Assembly: GCA_949128115.1 (NCBI GenBank)
Contig: OX421966.1
Span: 31,451,042 to 31,515,041, forward strand
DNA from: Anaspis maculata
Taxonomy: Eukaryota > Arthropoda > Insecta > Coleoptera > Scraptiidae
DNA: 64,000 nucleotides
Direction of reading: 5' to 3'
Shown here piece after piece: positions 45,590 to 56,012 of the stretch. A model generated the notes under the pieces. That model was not told the origin of the DNA, ran no database searches, and saw nothing but the letters and a program-made list of their open reading frames with translations. A program made the position numbers and the translations under genes. How positions within the stretch are numbered: the stretch's first letter is position 1; each line of letters opens with the position of its first letter.

Positions 45590-46340
45590 GCAAGATTTTC
45601 CATTTTTTTCCAATTTCAGTCAGGTATCAATATAGTGAAAGAATTAGATCGCTATGTCTTCAGGTTCATGTTTTACATTTATTTCTCACTTTGGGGGCGG
45701 CGTGTGGGAGCGGCGGAGTTTGGCAAAGAAATTCTTGCACAAGTTGAGTCAAGAGTTTCTGAATGCTTGAGGTAACATTATCAGCTGAATCAGTGAAAAT
45801 TGTTGGAAGTTGCACTTTTTTTCTTTTGGGGGCGGAAGCTGGAAACGGCGCCATATCAAAAGTAGCCTATCCTTTCCCATTTTTAGTCAGCTATTTATAT
45901 ACCGAAAGAATAAGATCGCTATGTCTTCGGGTTTATGTTTTTGATTTTAAAGTGATTGGGGGCGGTTTTTATCAGTTTTTTCATGTCGGCGGCGCATATT
46001 GAAGACGGAATGTTTCTTGGCTTACGTTTATAAGTGGCAACTATGTAGTTCAAAAAATGAGAACACCAGAGCATCAGGTCTGGTAGAAAGTGCAATATTA
46101 TGTTATTTCAAGTTTATCGGGGGCGGTTTTCTCTATGTTGGCGGCGCAATATAGACATCCAATATAGCCTAGCCCTCCTTTGGGAGTGGCAGCTATGTAA
46201 CAGCGAAAAAATTAGAAAGCTAGGTCATCTAGTTTGGGAGGAGTTCGAGGAACGGACGGACGGACGGACGGACGGACGGACGGACAAAGCGGTTGCAATA
46301 GCGATTTTCATCAAGATGGAAAATGCGCTAAAAATGTCTA
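45590..46340 (-). mobile_element. GTCY-microsatellite composite repeat, copy 2
   Basis: Read on the minus strand it begins TTTTTAGCGCATTTTC (46334-46319) and reaches a (GTCC)n tract at 46286-46252. It then has two to three imperfect tandem units of about 250-290 bp (GATCGCTATGTCTTCRGGTT, GGGGGCGGTTTT, GGCGGCGCA). Terminal block and microsatellite match copies 1 and 3, but the tandem units differ. Confidence 0.55.
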
Positions 46341-46904
46341 ATCGTGAAAAAATCATGTCGAAAGTATTCTGCCCTTCAAGTGACTCATGAGTATAATAAT
46401 AAGAGTGATATTAGAAAAACAATATGATACGAACCGTTAGGGAGCGGAGTGGGAGTACGAAAAGAACACCTCTTCGAACGTTGTTTGCTAATTGATTTAT
46501 ACCTATAAAAGGTATGAACGTACCTATAAACGTTTGTTTCAAAGCAAAATAAAAATTGTAGCATCAAGCACAGGTAAGTATTTTCCAACTATTTATTGGA
46601 AAACACGCAGCGGCCGCGATCAGCCGATGGCGACCAGAAACACAGCCCACTAGAATCATGTTGAAATCAGACAGCCTATAATGGATTTGTCGGCGCTGCG
46701 AAGTTTGGACCATATTGCTTCACCTGTCCAGAGCTCCTGTAAAGAACCTCCTGCCACAGACCTCCTGCATTATAGAAACCTACCTATCGGGGATCGGGGA
46801 TAGCTCGTATTTATTAATTCTTAGCACATGAACCATCCAACAATAAACAATTCGAAATACACCACTAAATGTAAATACGAAAAATTACAACAAATTTTTC
46901 AACG
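46341..46904. other. Unassigned, with a partial direct copy of the right arm
   Basis: Bases 46765-46895 (CTCCTGCATTATAG, CAATAAACAATTCGAAATA, AAATTACAACAAATTTTT) are a diverged direct copy of 48568-48705 in the right arm. They lie immediately inside the arm's inner end. 46708-46742 matches 39733-39766 inverted. Confidence 0.55.
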
Positions 46905-49318
46905 TCGTTAGAATAGAAGAAGATCCCGTCTTTCGTGCGCTAATATATGAATATAATTAAGTACCCAAGTCCATTTGTGTGTTTAATTGCATTTTTGCCC
47001 GGGCCTGATGAAGATGCGACAAAAATAGCGTTTAATTATTGATTGCTCCGAGATTGCTCTATTGGTGCCTCTTAGGTGCTACATATCTAGCATTACGTAA
47101 GTTTTCATTTCTCAATTACAAACTAGGCTACCACTAGGTACCTACTCACTGAACAATTATACTACATCCCATATAGCACAAGTACATCCATTGGACGTCC
47201 ATAGGCTATCCTGAAATGGACATACGGAGATCCATTGGACGTCCATAAAAGGTCCAGTGGATGTCTTATGGACAGCTTATGGACGTCCATTTGGCACTAA
47301 GTTGTACGTCCCTAAAACGTCCTTTATGGGATGTCCATAAGATGACCATTTGTGATAAATTTGGACATTCAAAAGACGTTTCTCAAAAAAAAGCGTTTCA
47401 ATCATTGAAAATATTTATTCTTAAAAAAAAACAAAGTTTCAGATAACAATAAAGCAAACCAGCATAGCTTGAGTTGTTGTTGCCTTCGGCACAGCTTGAC
47501 TTGCTGACGATTCTGGCATAGCTTGGTTGTTGATGCTTTCAACATAACTTGGCTTGTTGTTGGAGCTTCTGGGATAGCTTGATTGTCTAAAGCTACTGGA
47601 ATAGGTCTCGGCCTCGGGGTAGGCAAATTAGGTGAAGGAATTACATTTGGTTTCAGTTTTTTAAGCAATCCAATTCACTCGTAGTCATCATCCAAGAAAT
47701 GATCTGAACGAACATGCGCTGCTGAATAATGAATGTTTGTTGATCCCGGGCCTAGAGATGGCTACTCCACTTTAAGTCGTTTCGGAAACCTGAAACGATT
47801 CTTTTGTAATGAATAAAAAATGGAATAAAAACATCGGAATCGTACATAATAGGTTATGTCGGGTTTTTCCGTTTGTCGAAATGTTTGCAACTGGGCACAG
47901 AACAGGACGGCATTGTCAATTTTCAATAAACACTATAAAGTCTTCTTGGTCAAAAAATCACTGGAAAGCACGGAGAAAACTTTGCATAAAGAAATGCGGG
48001 TTTGAGGAAAACGACGCGACGCTATCACAGTGACAGTACTGATAGTAGTGACACTGAGTGACACTCAGGGATGACAAGTATTCGCAGCTCTGCCAACCGA
48101 CAAGAATTAAAGTTACTAAAAGGAGTAAAAGGTACTGTTGATGTACGTAAATTATGTTAATTAAGAAAAATGGTTTTTCTTTCAAATTACCGCAATAATA
48201 ATGACAATAATATGATATTAGGCCCGGTGGCCTAATTTTTGAATTGTGAGTCAACTCTCAATTTGTTTTTGTTGCTGAAAAATAATAGCTGTATCTTATT
48301 GTCACATATTTTTACACTTTTTTATGGCAATGGACTCTATGTTTAGATGTTGAAAATAAAGAATGTCCATAAAGTGGTCCATGAAAGACGTCCATGGGTC
48401 GTCGTTTCTGTACATCCATAGAATGTTCCCTAAATGGATGTCTTATGGATGTCCAAATCAAGTCCATGGACATGAGGACTTGATATGTACTTGAAATGGA
48501 CGTCCATAAGATATCCTGTGCTATATGGGATATTGAACAACTACACTATCCTACCACTACAAAGGAATCTCCTGCATTATAGGTACCTACCCACCTATTG
48601 TGGAAAGCTCGTAATTAATTAGTTTATTAGCACATGATCCGTCCAACAATAAACAATTCGAAATAAAGCACTAAATGTAAATACAAAAAATTACAACAAA
48701 TTTTTTGCGCCATGTCGTTTGGAGTAGGAAATTGAACGGTGGGTTTTTTTCCGGTTGCATGTTGAGCGGGGGAGTGCCTGCGCGGTGGCACAATGCATTG
48801 TGGACTTTTGCGCTTTGGGATGTTCGATGATCGGTGTTGGATTTTCGCGCTCTGTCGGTCGCTCCCAGTGGGTATTTGAGCGGTTGCATGTTGAACGGTG
48901 TACTGCGCGCGCGGTGGCAGGATGCGTTGTGGACTTTTGCGCTCTGCCGCTTCCAGTGGGTATTTGAGCGGTTGCATGTTGAACGGTGTACTGCGTGCGC
49001 GGTGGCAGGATGCGTTGTGGACTTTTGCGCTTTGGGATGTTCGAGTTTTGGATTCTCGCGCTCTGTCGCTCCCAGTAGGATTTTGAGCGGTGGGTTTTTC
49101 TCCGGTTGCATGTTGAACGGTGTAATGCGTGCGCGGTGGCAAAATGCACTGTGGCCTATGCTGTGGACTTTTGCGCCATGTCGTCACGAGTGGGATATTG
49201 AGCAGTGGGTTTTTCTCCGGTTTGATGTTTGAGCTGTGGCTTGCAGAATCAGTGGGATAATTCGCGGTAGACTTTTGCGTTTTGGGATGTCTGAGCGGTG
49301 TAGTGAATGAATGGTGGG
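46905..49318 (-). mobile_element. Foldback-like element, right inverted arm (interrupted)
   Basis: Inverted copy of 37193-38130, split by the 1,362-bp insertion at 47168-48529. Without it the arm is about 1,050 bp, roughly 110 bp longer than the left arm. The difference is one extra minisatellite unit near 48900-49010. Homology with the left arm stops after GAATGGTGG at about 49318. The outer end is only about 205 bp from the DRG1 start codon. Open frames at 48627-49232 are minisatellite by-products. Confidence 0.78.
47168..48529. mobile_element. TIR element, 1,362 bp, with TGGACGTCCA palindromes and 2-bp target duplication
   Basis: Termini CCCATATAGCACA and TGTGCTATATGGG are 13-bp perfect inverted repeats. 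They are flanked by AT at 47166-47167 and 48530-48531, where the uninterrupted left arm has a single AT. The perfect 10-bp palindrome TGGACGTCCA recurs near the left end (47192, 47232, 47282) and at the right end (48496). A minus frame at 47402-47668 (88 codons, with LPTPRPRPIP and Q/L/K repeats) has no transposase features. Superfamily unknown. Confidence 0.88.
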
Positions 49319-49439
49319 TTGAAGAGTGGGCACCCCTAAATACGTCCCTGTTTAAATTCGTAACGTTGACATTCGTATCAATTCCAATCCGTATGTCGAT
49401 TCGTCGAATTTATCTGTCACTAACGTCGATGTCATCGAA

Positions 49440-49452
49440 CTGTCAGTCAGTC
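49440..49452 (+). promoter_or_regulatory. Candidate initiator of DRG1
   Basis: TGTCAGTCAGTCC contains the arthropod initiator core TCAGT twice, about 75-80 bp upstream of the DRG1 start codon. There is no TATA box. A short TATA-less promoter fits a broadly expressed gene. The site is a sequence match only. Confidence 0.35.
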
Positions 49453-49522
49453 CGGTGTAAATGTCACCGTAATAAACGTGCTGGAAAACTTTGAACATTT
49501 TTAGCAACAAATACCATTCAAA

Positions 49523-51182
49523 ATGGGAATCTTGGAGAAGATTTCAGAAATCGAAAAAGAAATCTCAAGAACGCAAAAAAATAAAGGTAATTTCCGTTAG
49601 AATTAGCAAGCACCAGATCAATATACCACCTTGTGACTTCCAGCCACCGAGTATCATTTGGGCCTTCTGAAAGCTAAACTAGCCAAGTACCGGTCGCAGC
49701 TGCTCGAACCTTCAAAGAAATCAGAAAAGGGCGAAGGCTTCGACGTGCTAAAGAGCGGGGATGCCCGCGTCGCCTTGATTGGCTTCCCTTCAGTCGGAAA
49801 GGTTCATTTTCTGTATGGTCAGAAGCACGCATGTAGTTCTAACATGATTGTTTCAGTCGACTTTATTGTCCACGTTAACAAAAACCGAGAGCGAGGCCGC
49901 ATCATACGAATTCACGACGTTGACTTGCATCCCCGGTGTGATCGATTACAATGGTGCCAACATCCAACTGCTGGATTTGCCCGGTATCATAGAAGGTGCT
50001 GCTCAGGGCAAGGGTCGCGGCAGGCAGGTCATTGCGGTGGCCAGGACGGCCGATTTGGTGCTGATGATGTTGGATGCCACTAAAAAAGACGTCCACAGGG
50101 ATTTGCTGGAGAGAGAATTGGAAAGTGTAGGGATTCGACTCAACAAACAGAAACCAAACATTTACTTCAAAGTGAAGAAAGGCGGTGGGATTTCGTTCAA
50201 TTCCACGTGCCCCCTGACGAAAATTGACGAGAAACTTGTACAGCTGATTCTGCATGAGTACAAGATTTTCAATGCGGAAGTCTTGTTCAGGGAAGATGCC
50301 ACTGCTGACGAACTGATCGACGTTATTTGCGCCAACCGAGTCTACCTCCCATGCCTTTATGTCTACAATAAGATCGATCAGATTTCTATTGAGGAAGTGG
50401 ATCGGATCGCTAGACAACCCAATAGTGTTGTCGTAAGGTAAATATTACAGCTACATCTAAAGTTGATGTAAAAAACAAAGCAAGATTGTAAAATATCTTT
50501 GAAGTCAAGATCTTTCTGTCAAGTATAAGCACACTAGTTACAGTAGTGCGTTTTTCCTTAGAGCAAAACATAAATATGAATAAGAGTCCTTGCGTGGTTT
50601 TTTCAGCCCTCATTGATGCTGCATGGTGAGGTAGTGGTTTCCTGAAAGTCAGTATTTTTTTGAAGTGTTAAAAATTCGAACATTGTTAGATCAAAGGCAG
50701 ACCGTTATTTCACACTAGGGCTATTTTGAAACGTTCCTGAAATGAGGGGAAATGCTCTCTTCAGGGCTTGCTAGTTGTATCATGTTCATGATGCAATTTT
50801 GCTGGCCTATGCTGCAAATTGTTTTTTTTTATTTGTCTCTTGCCTCATTGTGACACCTTTGCCATGACAAACTTGACGTCATTTTTGTTTCAGCTGTAAC
50901 ATGAAGCTCAACTTAGACTACCTCTTGCAAATTCTCTGGGAGTACTTGAGCCTGATACGCGTTTACACAAAGAAACCCGGCCAGCCTCCGGATTTCAGCG
51001 ACGGCTTGATATTACGAAAGGGCGTGACAGTTGAACACGTCTGCCATGCCATCCACAGGACTCTTGCTCAGCAGTTCAAGTATGCCTTGGTGTGGGGCAC
51101 CAGCACCAAATACTCTCCTCAACGAGTTGGTACTTCCCATATCATGGCAGATGAAGACGTTATCCAAGTGGTCAAGAAATAG
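49523..51182 (+). CDS. DRG1: Developmentally regulated GTP-binding protein 1 (DRG1), complete
   Basis: DRG1 is a conserved cytoplasmic OBG-family GTPase that associates with translating ribosomes and is stabilised by its partner DFRP1. Exons are 49523-49586, 49644-49801, 49857-50437 and 50894-51182, all with GT-AG junctions, giving 363 aa (family about 365-367). It starts [18 protein letters not shown]. The P-loop GFPSVGKST (residues 68-76) spans the exon 2/3 junction. The G3 motif DLPG is at 114-117 and NKID at 245-248. The C-terminal TGS domain, about residues 288-362, includes [14 protein letters not shown] and ends YSPQRVG...DVIQVVKK. No damage is seen. The last intron (456 bp) is the longest. 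It is a single-gene locus with a Foldback-like arm ending about 205 bp upstream. Confidence 0.96.
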
Positions 51183-52010
51183 AGAGACACCGTATTTCAT
51201 TTGTTATTATAATGATTATCGTACACTAAAACCGATTTTTTTACACAATGCCACTTTTTTGCCGCCCTAGAAAACATTCCCGAATACTTTCTCATCTCAG
51301 CGTTTATGCCAAAAAAGTAAACACAGTTTTCCCAACCTCACTGGGATCACTGGACAATGAGCTTTTTCATTCCATTTTCTTCAGTAGGCGCTGCCACGCT
51401 TTGGCACCATTTTCTTCAGTGTTCAGTGGCCGCCACTAACTTGACCAGCGTAGCAAAGTGCCACCAACCAGTAGAAACGATGTCACTTGTAGGCGTTAGC
51501 AAATTTTTACTCAAAGGAAACTCGCACGTATTTTCTTATTTTCGCTAAGGATCCGTATTTTCATCTCCAGATAACTTTTTCTGGAAAGTAAATACCTTAG
51601 ATACAATAATTGTTACAAAATTGGTCTGGTCAGTGCCGGATCTAGGTTTTACTTCAGGGGTGCAAAATCCAATTTTGCCGCCCCCCATCGATATGCGAGA
51701 AGCGAAGGGCGGCCTGGGATCAAGGGGGCCCCTAGTAGTGCTGCAGATAAAAACTGTTCGGATTTTAGAGGGACTCTGAGCAAAATACCCCTCTTGCCCT
51801 ATCAATTTTTTCCAGTATGAGAACATGGAAATTGCTGGGTCGACTGCCTGTCACCCTTGCGCGCTGTTATGCGAATCTGTTTTAAGATGTATTATCGTTT
51901 TGGGGAATTCTATTTGAATACTTCCACAAAAAGACGGGGAGCAGAATAATGCTTTCATCAATTTTTTTTATTGATATGAAATTATAGACCTATTTTTGCC
52001 GCCCCTTCAT
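51183..52010. other. DRG1 3' flank and unassigned repeat-like sequence
   Basis: No clear AATAAA follows the DRG1 stop within the first 100 bases. The string CAGTGCCGGATCTAGG at about 51630 resembles the end of a hAT-type MITE, but no matching duplication was found. No other gene is seen. Confidence 0.35.
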
Positions 52011-53300
52011 TTTGACGCCCGGTGCCATGGCGGCCAAGATGGCGGCGAAATCATGAAATTTAGCTTGACAATAGAGATGATCACACGTGACAAGGGCAGT
52101 GCAGTGATGTGAGTCGGGTATTTACCGGATAGGTAGGTAAATATAAATCGGGTATTTACCCGGTATTTTCCCGAGCGATATTTACCCACCCTACCCAATT
52201 TGACAGAAAAGTTGACACTATTGACAACTCGGTTGACAGTGTTGACGGTTATAGGTTAAATGATCTCTTTTTCCAAGTTACAAGGCTTTTTAAACATAAC
52301 CTCTAAAGCACTTAGAGCTTTGCTGTGAGCAAAAATCATTATTGTTTGTTGTTGTTATTCTCCAATTGTTCGTCACAATTATTGAAAATAGATACCCTAT
52401 TAGAGACCCGATTTTGGGTAAATACCGGGTATTTACCCTTAAATATAAAAACCCGGGTATTTTACATTACTGGACAAGGGTAACTTCCAAATTTCATGAA
52501 AATCGTTCCACTGATGAGATATTTCAATATGGCGGCCAAGATGGCGGCGAAATCATGAAATTTAGCTTAAAAATAAGAATGATCATACAAGACAAGGGTA
52601 ACTTCCAAGTTTCATAAAAATTGTTCCACCAACAAGGAATTTAAATATGGCGGCCAAGATGGTGGCGGAATCATGGAATTCAGCTTGAAAATGAGAATGA
52701 TATTACAAGACAAGTGTAACTTTCAAGTTTCATGAAAATCGTTCCACTAATAAGAAATTTCAATATGGCGGCGCAACCATGAAATCCAATCTGCCCACTG
52801 GCCACCCACGAGGGCCTGAACTACCATTGGAGATAGTTCCAGGGCTCTAGATTCATTCCCCGAGGAGGAGTTCAACTTCTTAGAAGTGCACAGGAAATCT
52901 TTGTTTTGTGATGATAATAATAATGATGATAACTATGAATGTATTAAAAAAATAATGCCCATTGGCCACCCTTGGGAATATCATCTATCCATCGGAAAAA
53001 GTTCCAAGGCTCTGGCTTGATTCTCCGAGGAGTTCAACTTCTTAGAAGTGCACAGTAAATATCTGTTTTTTGATCATAGTAATGATAACTATGCATGGAT
53101 AAAAAAAAAATGCCTATTGGCCACCCTTGGGGACATCAGCTATCTATCAAAAAAAGTTCTAAGGCTCTAGCTTTATTTCTCGAGGAGGAGTACAACTTCT
53201 TAATTTCTACACGGACAGACAGACAGACGGATAGACGGACGGACAGACAGACAAATCGGCCATATAAGCGTCATTTTCTTACGAAAATGCGCTAAAAACT
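52011..53300 (-). mobile_element. GTCY-microsatellite composite repeat, copy 3, with tandem units
   Basis: On the minus strand it begins AGTTTTTAGCGCATTTTC (53300-53285) and reaches a (GTCT/GTCC)n tract (53252-53211). It then has AATAAAGCTAGAGCCTTAGA, matching copy 1. Next come three diverged units of about 110-180 bp (52860-53210) and units of about 118 bp at 52493-52790 and 52020-52096. The latter are built on ATGGCGGCCAAGATGGCGGC, GGGTAACTTCCAAGTTTCAT and GAAAATCGTTCCACT. Interrupted by a hAT-like MITE. Confidence 0.6.
52097..52472. mobile_element. hAT-like MITE, 376 bp, GACAAGGG target duplication
   Basis: GACAAGGG occurs at 52089-52096 and 52473-52480, in a tandem-repeat unit whose other copies have it once. 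The right end inverted reads CAGTAATGTAAAATACCCGG. The left end reads CAGTGCAGTGATGTGAGTCG, which aligns best from its second CAGTG. So 5 bp at the left edge are doubled. The interior carries GGGTATTTACC and its complement repeatedly. Confidence 0.78.
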
Positions 53301-53379
53301 AGAATTATTCGGCTTCTCGACCTCTTATAAACTTGTTCAGGTCATACTTGAGCGACCGCTCTCAGTAGTCTCAATATGT

Positions 53380-53843
53380 GCAGTATAAGGGGTTCTGTTC
53401 TTCCTCTTTCACGCAGCCGTCAGGTGTTCCGCAGGGAACTGTTCTGGGTGCCGACCTATTTAACATATTTATCAATGACATCATCTCTGACATTGACATA
53501 GATTATTTACTATACACCTTGTATGGGTGGTGTACCCTGAATCAGTTGCCATTGAACATTGAAAAATGTAATATCATGACTTAACCACAGAACATCACCT
53601 CTGAAATACGACTACTCCATCAATAAGATCAACTTAAGTAGGCCGACCACCGTGAGGGACTTGGGGGTTGTCTTTGATTCGAGACTAACATTTATAAATC
53701 ACATAGAATCTACCGTCACGCAATCATTGAAAATTCTAGGGTTTGTCTTGCGTAGTTGCAGGTTTATGTCCAACATAATGACTTTTTGGACGCTTTATAC
53801 CTTGCTTTATACAGAACTATCGGTCTATAACTGTTTGTACTAG
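53380..53843 (+). mobile_element. LINE reverse-transcriptase fragment 1
   Basis: Encodes SGVPQGTVLGADLFNIFIND, a conserved reverse-transcriptase block, then skips the YADD region and continues with LPLNIEKCNIMT. A frameshift leads into a frame with MRDLGVVFDSRLTFINHIES and VTQSLKILGFVLRSC, typical of the ORF2 thumb region in jockey/CR1-type LINEs. An internal deletion has removed the catalytic YADD. Confidence 0.75.
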
Positions 53844-54183
53844 CGGTATGTATGCGCTCACGGGTGTGCGCGAAAGTGATTTCTGTCATGGGAAAGGTGG
53901 ATTGGCCTGCTCGAGCCAGTTGCGTTGCCTCCGTTCAGTTCGGTTACCACTGCCCAGCAACCTCTCATTTAAGTACTCGTTTCACACAGGATCCATCAGT
54001 TGAATGTAGAGGCTATAAACGGTAACTCTAAATGTTTTTCCCGGTTTCTTGAGTGGATTCCATACCCGCTCTGATCTCGGAATGCGATACTTGTACTTTG
54101 CTTCTGAGACACCTGTGCAAGCACGCAGTGGCAGATTTGCAAACCTTTTTGTTAACAGTCGTTAACAGCGTCACCTAGGCGCT
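53844..54183. other. Sequence between two LINE fragments
   Basis: Contains CG-rich stretches but no recognisable coding sequence; probably separate from both LINE copies. Confidence 0.35.
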
Positions 54184-55660
54184 TTGCGGATTCTGCAAAA
54201 TTTCGCATTTCACATAACGTATGGTCCGAAAATTTTGGGAATTTTTTTAAAAGCTTGTAACAGAGGGTCTAAATTAAACAGTTTCACTGTAAAGTCAGGT
54301 GTCCCAAAGGGTTCTAATTTGGGTCCCCTCTTGTTTTTAATATTCATAAACGACCTTCCCAGTGTTTCTAAGTCAGAGCCGCTGTTATATGCTGACGACT
54401 TCAAGTTGTTTTCACCTGTCACTTCCGTTAATGATTCCATTTCACTCCAGCAAGTCACTAAAAAATAAATTGTATTTCAACATCGAAAAATGTAATTATG
54501 TAATATTCTCAAAATCCAAGAATAATTCTGAATTTGATTACACTATCGCGGGAGTTCCATTAAAAAAACTGGACCAAATAAAAGACTTAGGAGTGACATT
54601 TTCGGACATTTCAGAGCAATTTGAAGTTTAATGCTCACATTCAGAATATTTCTAGTGGAGCGCTACGCAATTTAGGTTTCATCAAGGGAACATCTTTCAA
54701 ATTCATGAACATCGACAGTATCAAATCATTCTACAACTATCTTGTTAGAAGTCAACTTGAATATTGCAGTACGGTCTGGAATCCTCATCTCAAGGTTATG
54801 AAGCAAAGCATCGAGGTTGTGCAGAATAAGTTTCTGGGTTTTCTTTTTTTCAAGAAGCACGGACGGGGTCCAGGGTTTGATTCGTTTCAGCCGATACGCG
54901 ATGAGTTTGGTCTTGTAAAGTTGGAGTTTCGGAGGACAACAGCCACATTGCTATTTCCATATAAAATTATCAACAACTTTTACGACAGCTCCTACCTGCT
55001 ATCAAGACTGAACTTTCACGTGCCGAACGACAGAGTTAGACCTAGATCAGTTCTATTTTTTGTTTCTAATAATGTCAGTGTGATTAATAATGGCTACGTT
55101 TACACCGTGGCTTTGATCCGCGACCTAAGCACTAAATTCGATCCAAATAAATTAGTCCACGTGGTGTAAACGATCGCAGGCAAGGACCAAGTAGCTTGGA
55201 TCAGGTCTCCGGTTAGCCGTGGTTTGAAGTAAATTCAGTTTTCAGATTTATTTAGTCTAAGTTCATATTTTGAAATAGGTCGGCCGCGTTAGTCTGCCGG
55301 TGAAAATGCTGGAAGAGAAGAATTACTTTAGGTGGAATTTGGGTCAGTGCTTGGGTCAGTCCAGTTTTAGTCCACCGATGTAAACGTAGCCAGTGGAATG
55401 TGTGTTATCTTTAATGTTATTTATAATGACCGGCAACTCACGGCTGACTAGACATTTTTTTCTTATAGTCTATCTAGATTCAAGACCACTAGTCATAGAA
55501 TATTGTTGAGAATGTAATAATTTGTTCTTTTTTTGAGGGGGGGGGAGATTATTTCAAGTTTCAGTGTTTATTATAATTTTTGTTATTATATTTTGCGAAC
55601 ACATGCAAGTAGGATGTAGATATCCTATATGTGTTCTAAATAAATGAACTTTTTTGAATG
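54184..55660 (+). mobile_element. LINE reverse-transcriptase fragment 2 with 3' tail
   Basis: Frame 54184-54468 encodes SGVPKGSNLGPLLFLIFIND and LLYADDFKLFS, the catalytic block. After a break, LYFNIEKCNYVIFSKSK and IKDLGVTFSD follow. 54621-55169 encodes the C-terminal region (LGFIKGTSFKF, RSQLEYCSTVWNPH) to a natural-looking stop. A ~480-bp 3' UTR ends GTTCTAAATAAATGAAC at about 55635-55652. It has at least two frame breaks and is inactive. It differs from fragment 1, so these are two insertions. Confidence 0.82.
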
Positions 55661-55711
55661 GTTTCAATTTTGTAACTTAATATTGCAAAAACTAGCATCA
55701 TCTTCAACAAT

Positions 55712-56012
55712 ACCAAATTCATATTTAACATATTGAAGATGGGCTATTATCTTTGACGGCTCTCAGTTTTCTTCTGCCATGTTCGATCATTCTCTGGACA
55801 ACAGCAGGATTAATTTCTCAGAGCTTGTACCTCCCAATGTACCGCAAGCTCGACCAATATAAGATTTTTGGTAAGTAAGCAGGATAGTATACGACAAGGG
55901 ATGAGAAGCTGCAAATGAAGACCAATTACGGTGTCTTATGGAACATGGCAGAAGAAAATTGAGATCCATCGAAGATAATGGTCCATCATCAATATGTCGA
56001 ATATGAATTTGT
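55712..56012. mobile_element. MITE, about 300 bp
   Basis: The left arm (CAAATTCATATTTAACATAT, then TGAAGATGG and TTTTCTTCTGCCATGTTC) pairs with 55935-56012. The arms are about 75 bp and the loop about 145 bp. Confidence 0.7.

Noticed and set aside
37193..49318. Maverick/Polinton element
   Set aside because: Long inverted arms fit superficially, but the interior has no polymerase, integrase or capsid genes and the ends lack the AG...CT termini with a 6-bp duplication.
49902..50417. 171-codon minus-strand gene
   Set aside because: Exact shadow of DRG1 exon 3.
51630..52020. Another hAT-like element starting CAGTGCCGGATCTAGG
   Set aside because: The supposed right end is only weakly complementary and no 8-bp duplication flanks the pair.
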